NCBI GenBank assembly: GCA_009924735.1
Contig: RFQZ01000008.1
Span: forward strand, 1 to 64,000
Length of the DNA stretch: 64,000 nucleotides
DNA from: Flavobacteriia bacterium
Lineage (GTDB): Bacteria > Bacteroidota > Bacteroidia > Flavobacteriales_D > Crocinitomicaceae
Direction: 5' to 3'
The notes under the pieces were generated by a model. That model was given only the letters and a program-made list of their open reading frames with translations. It did no database searches and was not told the origin of the DNA. The position numbers were made by a program, and so were the translations under genes. Of the stretch, positions 41,660-50,849 are shown one piece after another; the first letter of the stretch is position 1; every line of letters begins with the position of its first letter.

Positions 41660-42879
41660 CGCAGTCTGATTTGAAGTGATTTACCAAATCCGGATTTCAG
41701 CATCAATCCGAGGACGTTTTCCGAAGCTATTCCCAGGTTAAACTTCTTTGCATGAACACTTACCGAAGCATTCATTTTAAAACCCGTAAATCCGCCGTAC
41801 GAAGCACATAAACCTGTATGCACATTGTTCCCAAGCTTCACTGCCAATCCACCATAAACATAGGGAACATACCCAGCAATCAGCATCATTTTAAATCCAT
41901 ACAAAGGTTGGAGTACGTCTTTTTTATGAAGATCTAACACATTGGTAAGCATGATAGATGCAGGCAAAGCCATCCATTTCGATTTCTGTATCGTTTCCAC
42001 CAGCAAACTGTCGGTAATGGCATATCCTTCCGCCAACATGCCATCCCTGTTGATGAGTTGAGAGATGGTGTAGCCACCAAAAGCAAAGGAAGTATCAATG
42101 GTCAGCGTACGATAATCATTCATGACGGTGAAACCGAGGTTTGCAATGCTGAGCTCCATTGTCGTGTATTTATCTTCATTCAAGGTAACCGGAAAACGCA
42201 GGTTCATGTCTACACTTGCGCCCAAACCTTTGAAATACGCAGGAGATTTCGACTGACTCCAATTTCCCTGTACAATGCCATACAAACTGTCTCCAGCTTC
42301 GGTGTAGTAAAAATTCATATTCTCACCCAAAAAGGCATTTTGGGCATTGTTCATTCCCACAAGATTCAGGCTAAGGGTAGATTGCGTCTTGCGATCCATT
42401 ACAGAAAACCCTAGGGTCTGAAAATCCAGATACTGAAGCTTGGTATTCGATACGTTGCAGTATTTCCCAAGAAAATAATCGTTTCCATAAAACGCAAGGT
42501 TGTAAAGTGTGGTTGGATAAACCAAAGAAGCAAGGTACTGCTTAGAATACTTAACACCAGGCATCCAACGTTGAAGTTTGGGATTTGAAGTTTTAGTGCC
42601 AAAATACAAGGAGGCAAATGCATTCCCCTCCAACCCAATAACATTGAATTCTTTATGGTTTTTTTGTACATTCTCTTTCACCTGATTGGAAATAAATCCC
42701 CCAAAAGCAAGTGGGTCAAGCATTGAATTTGTAAGCGAAGAAGAACCATACACAAGGTTTCCGGATACAATCCCCGTAAACTTCGCTGCATTGCTTGAAT
42801 CGTAATCGATGCCATTGAGCATTTGGGCCTGCAGCACAGACACCCAAACTACAAAAAGAAAGGAGAGTGCACTTCGCAT
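41647..42879 (-). CDS. DUF5723-like outer-membrane beta-barrel protein
   Basis: 410 residues, signal peptide ending LQAQ near 19. Alternating aromatic strands throughout (SAKFTGIVSGNLVYGSSSL-like start, LGFSVMDRKTQSTLSLNLVG, LYGFKMMLIAGYVPYVYGGL) and a final GKSLQIRLRCDI strand, as in barrel proteins of the DUF5723 type found in Bacteroidota gliding/T9SS loci. It overlaps the T9SS propeller gene by 13 bases and the upstream lipoprotein gene by 1 base. A possible outer-membrane partner for one of the two cargos; unproven. Confidence 0.72.
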   Translation of the reverse strand: MRSALSFLFVVWVSVLQAQMLNGIDYDSSNAAKFTGIVSGNLVYGSSSLTNSMLDPLAFGGFISNQVKENVQKNHKEFNVIGLEGNAFASLYFGTKTSNPKLQRWMPGVKYSKQYLASLVYPTTLYNLAFYGNDYFLGKYCNVSNTKLQYLDFQTLGFSVMDRKTQSTLSLNLVGMNNAQNAFLGENMNFYYTEAGDSLYGIVQGNWSQSKSPAYFKGLGASVDMNLRFPVTLNEDKYTTMELSIANLGFTVMNDYRTLTIDTSFAFGGYTISQLINRDGMLAEGYAITDSLLVETIQKSKWMALPASIMLTNVLDLHKKDVLQPLYGFKMMLIAGYVPYVYGGLAVKLGNNVHTGLCASYGGFTGFKMNASVSVHAKKFNLGIASENVLGLMLKSGFGKSLQIRLRCDI

Positions 42880-44462
42880 CAGTAAACGATTTCAGTTTGT
42901 AAATGAGCCTTTAACTTCACGTGCATAAACGCACCAACGGGAATGGAAACCATTTGGTTGGATGTCCCTGAAGAATTAGGCGTATCCAATATCGCTTCAA
43001 TTCCAATGAATTTCACATCGTTTACATGATTCATCAATTGTGGGGTCGCTTGAAAATTGACCTTTGAATTTTTCACCAACAAACCATTGGGGTTGAGCGA
43101 ACCTGTTAAAGCGCTCAAAATGAGTGCATCTCCAATGATTTCCTCAATCATGTTACCGGAAGCATCTAAGAAGGACATCTTAACTTGACTTTGCATTGGA
43201 AAGGCATTCGAAACATCTAATGTAAAGTAACCGCCAACCACATGGGTTTTCGAAGTGTTTTGCGTTAAATTCACCTGAAAAGTATCAACCAAGGTGAGTT
43301 GGTCTGCTTGGAATTGCAAGGGCATTTGCGCGTGCATAATCACTTTTACCCTGCTGGTAGAGAAAACTTCATCCCATCCTGCGTTGACATTTCCCAAGGG
43401 ATTGAGTTCAACCACATACCCCACTTTCAAGTCCGAACCTAAGTTTTCTACTACCTGTTCGATGTTGCTGTTACCCGAATTGATGTTGACCTGTTGCGTT
43501 GCAGACTGCAGGTTGTTCCAAGTTCCAGTTGCTGGAGAAAGAAACAATTCTTGTCCAATACAAGGCGCAGATAAATTGACGGAAGTTCCATTTGCATTCG
43601 CATTTTGCACCAAGGTCAGTTTGGATTTCAAGGGTACTTTTAGTCCGTTGGAAACAGTAACATTCAATTGGATCGCATTGAGGTCAAGGCTGCCCGAAGC
43701 AATCTGGTTAAGGTAGGAAAGATTTAAGCTGCTGGTATCGGAAAAAACCTGTTGACCAAAGTATCCTCTGGCGTAGTCAACCGAAATGTCCGATAGGTTT
43801 GCTTCAACTTTAAAAACATTGGATGGGCTCACGCTAACGGTAGGACCGTTTACATCGGTTTTTGCAACGACTTGGGATTGAAGGGTATTGAACAAAATGC
43901 CATTGGTGCCTCTCAAATCCATCTCGTATCCTGCGAGGTTCAGTTCTGCTTCGACTACTGCCGGCGCAGCATTGTCTCCAGCTCCTACGGTAAAGGTTTC
44001 ATGAAAAGGAACATTGTTTTTTTCAACCCCAGGAAGGTAAACATCGAAGGTTACTCCGGTCGCGATGGGATTGTAAACCTTTAGTTTTATTTTCCCGCCA
44101 AATACCCTGATTTTCTTTAATTGAACATTGGGGATGTTGATGAAGTACTGTTCTATTTGGTTGAAGACATCGAAACCCGGTGGTACATTTAAGGTGAAAT
44201 TCGGGTGAAATGTTTGCACAACTTCTGTATCTGGAATGGATACGATGTCAGACAATCCAAAATCAATCAAGGTCTTTGTGAAATCGAGGTCGAGAAAACC
44301 ACTTCCATTCCCTACCAAAATGGAATCAGCTGTGAGTTTAGACAAATCCAAGGTGTCATTGACAATGGGCGCACTCAAATCTGTTTGCCAAAAAGTGTCT
44401 TTTTTCTTACAGCTAGTAAGTAAAACTAAACTACAGAAGAGGATGAAGCCAATATTTTTCAC
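42879..44462 (-). CDS. Beta-rich outer-membrane lipoprotein, unknown
   Basis: 527 residues. Lipobox LLTSCKKKD near residue 18, then an acidic start (no Lys-Asp sorting block), so it may reach the outer leaflet. The rest is repetitive beta-sandwich sequence rich in Asn, Val and Thr, without catalytic motifs; a G-T-W-N-N-L region lies near 310. Similar lipoproteins occur next to DUF5723-type barrels in Bacteroidota. It overlaps the thiolase stop by 4 bases (44459-44462) and the barrel start by 1 base. Function unknown. Confidence 0.72.
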   Translation of the reverse strand: MKNIGFILFCSLVLLTSCKKKDTFWQTDLSAPIVNDTLDLSKLTADSILVGNGSGFLDLDFTKTLIDFGLSDIVSIPDTEVVQTFHPNFTLNVPPGFDVFNQIEQYFINIPNVQLKKIRVFGGKIKLKVYNPIATGVTFDVYLPGVEKNNVPFHETFTVGAGDNAAPAVVEAELNLAGYEMDLRGTNGILFNTLQSQVVAKTDVNGPTVSVSPSNVFKVEANLSDISVDYARGYFGQQVFSDTSSLNLSYLNQIASGSLDLNAIQLNVTVSNGLKVPLKSKLTLVQNANANGTSVNLSAPCIGQELFLSPATGTWNNLQSATQQVNINSGNSNIEQVVENLGSDLKVGYVVELNPLGNVNAGWDEVFSTSRVKVIMHAQMPLQFQADQLTLVDTFQVNLTQNTSKTHVVGGYFTLDVSNAFPMQSQVKMSFLDASGNMIEEIIGDALILSALTGSLNPNGLLVKNSKVNFQATPQLMNHVNDVKFIGIEAILDTPNSSGTSNQMVSIPVGAFMHVKLKAHLQTEIVY

Positions 44463-45664
44463 GCGCGTTCAATTATGGTAGCATACCCTTGTCCAACGCC
44501 AATGCACATGGTCACCAAAGCATAGCGTTTTCCTGTCATTTGAAGCTGTCTCGCAGCCGTCAAAAGGATTCTTGCGCCACTCATGCCAAGTGGATGTCCC
44601 AAAGCGATTGCACCGCCTTTTGGATTGATTCTCGGGTCTTTATCTTCAAGTCCGAGCGCTCGCGTACAAGCCAACACCTGAGCCGCAAAGGCTTCGTTTA
44701 TTTCGATGATATCCATTTGGTCCAGTGTGAGGCCAGCGTTTTTCAAAGCCTTTTGAGACGCTACCACCGGTCCAATTCCCATGATCCGAGGTTCTACTCC
44801 GCTCACAGCTCCGCAAATGATTTTTGCCAAGGGTGTTTTTCCTGACAACGCTACGCCATTTTCGTTTCCAATCAATAGGGCTGCGGCGCCGTCATTCAAT
44901 CCCGAAGCATTTCCAGCGGTAACGGAACCGCCCTTTTTAAAAGCAGGCTTCAGGTTTGCCAAGGCTTCTATCGTACTTTTTGGCTTATGGAATTCATCGT
45001 TTGAAAACACAACCGGCTCTCCTTTTCTTTGGGGAATTTCTACGGAAACAATTTCGCCATCAAAATAACCGAGGGCTTTTGCAGCGGAGACTTTTTCTTG
45101 TGACCAAGCCGCAAAGGCATCCTGATCTTCTCGGGTGATGTTGTATTTTTCTACTAAATTCTCTGCGGTCATCCCCATGCTGTCTACGCCAAACATTTCT
45201 TCCATTATAGGATTAATGAATCGCCATCCAAAAGAAGAATCGTACATTTTTTGATCTCGACCATAGGGTCCTTCTGCTTTTGACAGTACATAAGGTGCAC
45301 GTGTCATGTGTTCTACACCGCCCGCGATGTATAAATCACCAGCGCCATCTTTAATGGCACGCATTGCATTGATTGTTGCTGCCATTCCTGAAGCGCACAA
45401 ACGGTTTATGGTCTCACCGCCTACATTTTGAGGGATTCCTGCCAAAAGCAGCGCCATCCTTGCAACGTTGCGATTGTCCTCTCCTCCTTGGTTTGCACAA
45501 CCCAGAATTACATCTTCGATGTTCGCGAAATCCAAGTCTGCATTTCTTTGCATCAAAGATTTCATTACCAAAGCTGCTAAATCGTCTGCCCGTACCTTGG
45601 ACAAACTCCCACCTAAACTTCCAATCGGCGTACGTACGCCATCAATGATGTAAACCTCACTCAA
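44459..45664 (-). CDS. Acetyl-CoA C-acyltransferase (thiolase)
   Basis: 401 residues from the TTG at 45664, which gives the family-typical start (SEVYIIDGVRTPIGSLGGSL). The ATG at 45715 would add 17 hydrophobic residues and was set aside. Catalytic Cys90 in INRLCASGMAATINAM, then NEAFAAQ, His357 in ALGHPLGMSGAR and Cys387 in TMCIGVGQGY. FadA/PcaF-type degradative thiolase: cleaves 3-oxoacyl-CoA with CoA. Oddly, its stop overlaps an outer-membrane lipoprotein gene, so metabolic and surface genes share an operon. Confidence 0.9.
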   Translation of the reverse strand: MSEVYIIDGVRTPIGSLGGSLSKVRADDLAALVMKSLMQRNADLDFANIEDVILGCANQGGEDNRNVARMALLLAGIPQNVGGETINRLCASGMAATINAMRAIKDGAGDLYIAGGVEHMTRAPYVLSKAEGPYGRDQKMYDSSFGWRFINPIMEEMFGVDSMGMTAENLVEKYNITREDQDAFAAWSQEKVSAAKALGYFDGEIVSVEIPQRKGEPVVFSNDEFHKPKSTIEALANLKPAFKKGGSVTAGNASGLNDGAAALLIGNENGVALSGKTPLAKIICGAVSGVEPRIMGIGPVVASQKALKNAGLTLDQMDIIEINEAFAAQVLACTRALGLEDKDPRINPKGGAIALGHPLGMSGARILLTAARQLQMTGKRYALVTMCIGVGQGYATIIERA

Positions 45665-45757
45665 AACATTCAATTTGATGTAAAAATAAACATTTGCGAG
45701 GATTTCCAATCCCAACGGATTGAATTATTATTCCCATTTTTGCAAGAAGAATCGAAT

Positions 45758-47137
45758 ATGGAAGCCTACCAATACGAAGCATTAAAGAACATCGGAGCAC
45801 CTGTTTTTACAGCGACTGAAGTACTCAAGGAATATGGTCACGACGAGACAGAGGACCTAAATTTTCCGCCTAACCTTGTCATAAAACCGAGCACCCCTGA
45901 GGAAATATCACAAATCCTCACCTATTGCAACCAAGAAAAAATACCGGTCACGCCCGCAGGAGCACGTACAGGTCTGAGCGGAGGCTCTCTACCCATTCGC
46001 GGAGGCGTCCTTTTGTCGATGGAGAAATTCAATCGAATTTTAAAGATTGATACCGACAACCTACAAGTCACAACCGAACCTGGTGTCATCACTGAAGAAT
46101 TACAGAACGCGGTAAAACAGCTCGGCCTCTTTTATCCTCCTGACCCCGCCAGCAAAGGATCTTGTTTCATAGGTGGGAATGTTTCTGAAAATTCAGGCGG
46201 ACCCAAAGCGGTAAAATACGGTGTCACAAAAGATTACGTGCTCAATTTAGAAGTTGTTTTACCTACGGGTGAAATCATTTGGACGGGCGCTAACGTGCTC
46301 AAAAATGCCACGGGATACAATCTAACACAATTGATCGTAGGGTCTGAAGGGACGCTTGGAATCATCACTAAAATCGTACTAAGACTCATCCCCCATCCGA
46401 CACACGACGTCTTGTTCTTGGTGCCATTTTTCAGTGCCGCCAAAGCCTGCGAAGCAGTAGCCGCTGTGTTTAAGGCAGGAATCACGCCCAGCGGCATGGA
46501 ATTCATGGAACGCGATGCCATTTTGTGGTCGAAAGCTTTTACAAAGGACGAAACGATTCCCGTTGCAGATAACCACGAAGCCCACTTGCTCATTGAATTG
46601 GATGGATTTGACGAAGATGGATTGCAAAAGGAAGCAGAGAAACTGTTTACCGTTTTATCAGGTTTTGAGACGGATGAAGTTTTATTTGCCGACAACAGTG
46701 CACAGAAAAATGTTCTTTGGAACTTACGAAGGAAAGTAGCTGAAGCTGTAAAAGTACAATCCATTTACAAAGAAGAAGATACCGTTGTTCCTCGATTTGA
46801 ACTGCCTAACCTCCTAACGTTTATCAAGGCAATGGAGTTGAAATATCACTTTAAATCGGTTTGTTATGGTCACGCTGGGGATGGAAATTTACACGTGAAT
46901 ATCATAAAAGGAGAGCTGACCGACAACGCTTGGAACACAGAATTACCCAAGGCGATACATGAATTGTTTACCGAAGTGGTAAGGCTTGGAGGCACCATTT
47001 CAGGAGAACATGGGATTGGTTGGGTGCAAAAGGAATACATGCCCATTGCTTTTCCCCAAGTAACCCTAGAATTGATGAGAAATATCAAAAAAACGTTTGA
47101 TCCAAATGGGATTTTAAACCCCGGGAAGATTTTCTAA
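45758..47137 (+). CDS. FAD-linked oxidase (GlcD-like)
   Basis: 459 residues from the ATG at 45758 (a TTG at 45740 would add 6 residues). PCMH-type FAD domain: NLVIKPSTPEEISQILTYCN, GARTGLSGGSLPIRGGVLLS, then GSCFIGGNVSENSGGPKAVK and KNATGYNLTQLIVGSEGTLG; C-terminal cap with CYGHAGDGNLHVNI and SGEHGIGWVQKEYM, metal/substrate His residues of the D-lactate/glycolate dehydrogenase family. Oxidises a 2-hydroxy acid, probably D-lactate or glycolate. Its stop overlaps the convergent membrane-protein stop (47134-47137). Confidence 0.9.
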   Translation: MEAYQYEALKNIGAPVFTATEVLKEYGHDETEDLNFPPNLVIKPSTPEEISQILTYCNQEKIPVTPAGARTGLSGGSLPIRGGVLLSMEKFNRILKIDTDNLQVTTEPGVITEELQNAVKQLGLFYPPDPASKGSCFIGGNVSENSGGPKAVKYGVTKDYVLNLEVVLPTGEIIWTGANVLKNATGYNLTQLIVGSEGTLGIITKIVLRLIPHPTHDVLFLVPFFSAAKACEAVAAVFKAGITPSGMEFMERDAILWSKAFTKDETIPVADNHEAHLLIELDGFDEDGLQKEAEKLFTVLSGFETDEVLFADNSAQKNVLWNLRRKVAEAVKVQSIYKEEDTVVPRFELPNLLTFIKAMELKYHFKSVCYGHAGDGNLHVNIIKGELTDNAWNTELPKAIHELFTEVVRLGGTISGEHGIGWVQKEYMPIAFPQVTLELMRNIKKTFDPNGILNPGKIF

Positions 47138-47652
47138 GCTTCTTTACGAAGCCATTTTAAGTGTCGCGCATAAAGCAATACAAACACCAAAGAAATGAGC
47201 AGGTTAGTGATCAATATTACCGTTGGTACGTTGGCAGGCGAAACAAAGAAATAGATGCTACCCGCTGCAAGAAAGCTGTAGATGATGTAAGCGTGAAAAC
47301 CCAAGATGTTTCGCTTGTACATCAATACCGCTGAAAAACAACCTAACATTGAAAACAAAATATTTAAAGATGTGGATGCCAAGAAGTTATGACTTAGAAT
47401 CTCAGACATTACTTGAAGTCTGCTAAGTAAATCGGCCATTTCATTAAAACCTATTTCTTTAAAAACGGAGATGGATTTCGCCATGTCTATTTTACTTTTA
47501 CGTAAACTTTCTGCTGTAGGCTGGAAAAATATCAGTGAAACCAATCCCATTACTATGGCTCCACCTGTATTGATAAATGTCAACACCAAAAGAGCCATTA
47601 AACCCTTAGGAGGCTTAGCGGAAGCAGGTTCGTTTATAAGTTGATTTTCCAA
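47134..47652 (-). CDS. Four-helix membrane protein, unknown
   Basis: 172 residues. Four hydrophobic segments (about 20-42, 90-110, 120-138, 146-166) with a charged amphipathic region (45-85) between the first two. N-terminus MENQLINEPASAKPPKG is polar, so the N-terminus is probably cytoplasmic. This layout resembles small Bacteroidota membrane proteins with no assigned role; I see no motif. 19 bases separate it from the stop of the OmpA gene upstream, so it may belong to the T9SS operon. Confidence 0.6.
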   Translation of the reverse strand: MENQLINEPASAKPPKGLMALLVLTFINTGGAIVMGLVSLIFFQPTAESLRKSKIDMAKSISVFKEIGFNEMADLLSRLQVMSEILSHNFLASTSLNILFSMLGCFSAVLMYKRNILGFHAYIIYSFLAAGSIYFFVSPANVPTVILITNLLISLVFVLLYARHLKWLRKEA

Positions 47653-47671
47653 AAGTGATAAATGAAGTGAT

Positions 47672-49933
47672 TTACTCTAACTTATTGTTATTCAGTTCAT
47701 TATTTTCAGGCGTAATGAGTTTTAACTCTGTACGTCGATTGGCCTGGTGCTCTTCTTTTGTACACTTCACTCCATTGGAGCAGTTGTTTCTAAGCTTGGT
47801 TTCTCCGTATCCTTGCGCCGTGATTAATTTCTTGGCTATGCCTTGAGAGATGATGTAATCTACACAACTTTTCGCACGGTTCTTAGACAACTTCATGTTG
47901 TATTTATCTGATCCCCTGGAATCCGTGTGGGATGAAAGTTCAACCTTAAGGTCCGGATGTTCCTTCATATATTTCACCAATTTATCCAATTCTAACTTTC
48001 CTTCTGGTCGTAAGAAATATTTGTCAAAATTGTAGAGGACCAAATCCAAACGAATAAATTCACTTTCTTGTTTTTCGCGAAGTACAATGGAATAATTTAC
48101 CGTGTCAACACAATTGCCAGAAACACTTTCCGGAATCACTACCCTTGCGTCATCGTGGTTTATAAAATTCGCAACAATGGAATCAACTTTTTCTGACCCT
48201 TCATTTTTCCAAGCATACGAACCGGAAGCATCGGTATTCATTTTGGAAAGGGTTCCATTGTGCTTGTACACGTTTAATCGTACATCACTAAGATTCATGC
48301 CTTTAGCGTCTTTTACTAAAACCTTAGAAACATGTTGCTTGAAAAAAGTTTTCAACTGAGTTGTTTGACTTCCTTGTTGATTGGCTGTAAAATTTACGGA
48401 ATCAGCACTGTTTGTTTTGTCACCTTCATAAACAATTTTGTAGGAATGTTTTTCCATTAATTCAAAAGGCTCGGTTTTACCATTTTTATCTGTAGTCAAT
48501 TCAGTAACCTTTCCGCTCTTCAAATCTGTGATTACAATTTCTTTGGATTTGATAGCCGTTCCCTTACAATTTTTCAATTCAACTACAAGGTCTGCTTGGT
48601 AAACTGGTTTGTTAAAGGCATAAATACGGTCTACAAAATTTACACGATTGGTGGAAAAATATCCTTTTCCTGTTTCTTCGTCAACATAATAAGCAAAGTC
48701 ATCTGCTGAAGAATTTAAAGGTGTGCCAATGTGGATAGGTTTTTGGCCATCCAATTCAGACATAAAAACATCCATCCCTCCGATGCTGTTCCATCCGAAA
48801 GAACTGAAATAAAGGATTCCGGTTTTAGAAATAAAAGGAAACAATTCGTTTTCTGTTGTATTTACATCATCTCCAAGCCTAACGGGCTCACTCCATTCCC
48901 CATCTTTATAGGAAGTCATCCAAATGTCTGAACTTACGACCGTATCTGAAACATGTTTAACAGGATCAACAGAAATTGAATGAATGCTACTGCCTGGACG
49001 GTTCGAAGAAAAATATACATTTCCTTGCGCATCCATTGTGGCGTGACCTGTTGAATATTGTATTGAATTAAATGGGAAATCAATTTCTCTGTAGTTACCA
49101 TTTTCAACCACAAACACCCTTTGACGCAGGCGACTGTATTTCATTTTTCCTTCGATGTCTTTTTGTTCAAAATTTGAAGTAAGGAACATCATAGAATAAT
49201 CTTCATTGAAAGAAACCGGTCCGTCATGGCCATTGGTTCTTTTAACTTCTCTCCATAAATTCTTATGGAAAAAATTTGTCCAAAATGGCTTTTGATACAC
49301 TTTATATTTTTGATTGACTTTAGAAGAATCAAAATAAGCGATGTCTGTATAAAACTGTCCTGTTCTTGGATACGTTTTGTTTATTGCATTGTGATTGTAT
49401 TCATTCGTCACAAACAAAATTCCTTTTTCTTTTAATGGAAAAGCCCCAAAATCCTCGCCTTCACCTGTCTTCTTATAGATGCGAATGGAATAAGGTGCCG
49501 TTTGTTTTACGTTTTCGAGAAGCGCATTGAGGTTTTGTTTCTTGTTTAGCAAATTCTCATCAGAGGGATGTTGCATCAAAGCTGAATCGAGCACCCCCGC
49601 TAGGCGCGATGATTGATTTAGGTACAACAAAGCGTTCATGAATCTCTCCCAATCTTGCGGCGTTGAAACCCCTTTGGCAACTAGAATTTTTGACCAATAG
49701 GAAGCTTTCTTATAATTTTCAGAAAGAAACGCTGCGTTTACGGTTTGCCTTAAAATCTCTGAATTCACAGGCTTTGATTTCAATGCTTTCGTAGAAAGTT
49801 CTTCCCAAACTGGAAGTGCCTCAGTGTAACGAAACTGGGTAGAAAGATCCGTAGCGTATTTTATTTTATACTCTTGCGCATTTACACTCAGAAAAAATAG
49901 GGTAAAAACCCAAACTATGTTTTTTAAATTCAT
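47672..49933 (-). CDS. PorE-like OmpA-family protein (TPR, beta-propeller, OmpA)
   Basis: 753 residues from the ATG at 49933, which begins the signal peptide NIVWVFTLFFLSVNAQ; a longer frame to 50002 adds 23 non-signal residues. Domain order: helical TPR-like region (to about 130), PD40/WD40 beta-propeller (about 150-430; FVTNEYNHNAINKT, VYFSSNRPGSSIHS, LYFSSFGWNSIGGMDVF), beta-sandwich linkers (about 450-620), OmpA domain with peptidoglycan contacts in SSHTDSRGSDKYNMKLSKNR. This is the PorE architecture that ties the T9SS to the cell wall. Downstream of PorP/SprF and an adhesin, as expected. Confidence 0.85.
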   Translation of the reverse strand: MNLKNIVWVFTLFFLSVNAQEYKIKYATDLSTQFRYTEALPVWEELSTKALKSKPVNSEILRQTVNAAFLSENYKKASYWSKILVAKGVSTPQDWERFMNALLYLNQSSRLAGVLDSALMQHPSDENLLNKKQNLNALLENVKQTAPYSIRIYKKTGEGEDFGAFPLKEKGILFVTNEYNHNAINKTYPRTGQFYTDIAYFDSSKVNQKYKVYQKPFWTNFFHKNLWREVKRTNGHDGPVSFNEDYSMMFLTSNFEQKDIEGKMKYSRLRQRVFVVENGNYREIDFPFNSIQYSTGHATMDAQGNVYFSSNRPGSSIHSISVDPVKHVSDTVVSSDIWMTSYKDGEWSEPVRLGDDVNTTENELFPFISKTGILYFSSFGWNSIGGMDVFMSELDGQKPIHIGTPLNSSADDFAYYVDEETGKGYFSTNRVNFVDRIYAFNKPVYQADLVVELKNCKGTAIKSKEIVITDLKSGKVTELTTDKNGKTEPFELMEKHSYKIVYEGDKTNSADSVNFTANQQGSQTTQLKTFFKQHVSKVLVKDAKGMNLSDVRLNVYKHNGTLSKMNTDASGSYAWKNEGSEKVDSIVANFINHDDARVVIPESVSGNCVDTVNYSIVLREKQESEFIRLDLVLYNFDKYFLRPEGKLELDKLVKYMKEHPDLKVELSSHTDSRGSDKYNMKLSKNRAKSCVDYIISQGIAKKLITAQGYGETKLRNNCSNGVKCTKEEHQANRRTELKLITPENNELNNNKLE

Positions 49934-49934
49934 C

Positions 49935-50843
49935 TTAAAAATATCTAGGACTTTGAATCGCATTGTTTTTACCTCGGATGTCAAATGAGAGCACAAATTC
50001 ATGTGTCCCCCATTGGTTTAACATTTTACCATTAAGCGGGAAATCGAAAGCATAACCAACCATGCAATAATTGGTCAATTGGTAAGAAGCATTCACCCCA
50101 GCACAATCCGTTGTACGGTAAAGCGCGCCTACCCAAATCTTTTTATACAAATGCGCAGACATGTTTAAATCTGCAATCAAGGGACCACTTCCTGTATATT
50201 TAATTAAAACTGAAGGTTTCAAATCCAACACTGAATTCAATTCAAAAACATACCCACCTGTTAAGTAAAGATGTCTTTGCAAGTATGAATTCCCTGAATT
50301 GTTATCGATGCTTCTTTTGATCAACCTAGGAACGGACAAACCAGCGTAGAATTTTTTGGCATAGAGGTAAGCTCCAAATCCGAAATTTGCTTTGGTTTGG
50401 GTAAAGCTATTTGTATAACTTGGGTCATTGGGATCCGTCACTACCAAGCCACTGAAGTTGTAACCATATTGTTGAATCCCCCCTGAAAGACCCAAAGACA
50501 AGCGCATGTCATCTTTATTCAATCGCATGTGATAGGCTACGTTTACCATGGCATTAAACCCTGAACGAGATCCAATTTTATCATAAGCGATGTTTGCGCC
50601 TACCCCTAGATTTTGACGAACCACTGGTGCGTGAATCGATAGGAACTGAGAATTAGGAGCGCCATCCCATCCAATCCATTGCGCTCTGCTCACGCCGGTA
50701 ATGTTTAACGCATCTCTGCTTCCTGCATACCCTGGATTGTATTGCAAAGGATTAAAAAAGTACATGGACGTTTGGGCATCCTGCTGGGCAAAAAGGCTAC
50801 TGCCTATTAAGCACAAAATAACGGTAATGAATGTTCTCCTCAT
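49935..50843 (-). CDS. PorP/SprF family T9SS outer-membrane protein
   Basis: 302 residues, signal peptide ending LFAQQ near 20. Family hallmarks: DAQTSMYFFNPLQYNPGYAG, SRAQWIGWDGAPNSQFLSIH, NLGVGANIAYDKIGSRSGFN, and a final EFVLSFDIRGKNN. SprF-type barrels hold or export a specific type B cargo; here the cargo gene is 6 bases upstream and the PorE-like gene 1 base downstream, reproducing the sprB-sprF pairing of Flavobacterium. Clearly different in sequence from the PorP protein at 14,421. Confidence 0.9.
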   Translation of the reverse strand: MRRTFITVILCLIGSSLFAQQDAQTSMYFFNPLQYNPGYAGSRDALNITGVSRAQWIGWDGAPNSQFLSIHAPVVRQNLGVGANIAYDKIGSRSGFNAMVNVAYHMRLNKDDMRLSLGLSGGIQQYGYNFSGLVVTDPNDPSYTNSFTQTKANFGFGAYLYAKKFYAGLSVPRLIKRSIDNNSGNSYLQRHLYLTGGYVFELNSVLDLKPSVLIKYTGSGPLIADLNMSAHLYKKIWVGALYRTTDCAGVNASYQLTNYCMVGYAFDFPLNGKMLNQWGTHEFVLSFDIRGKNNAIQSPRYF

Positions 50844-50849
50844 TTTCTT

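Noticed and set aside
46234-46764. 176-residue open frame antisense to the GlcD-like oxidase
   Set aside because: No motif; shadow of a confident gene on the other strand.
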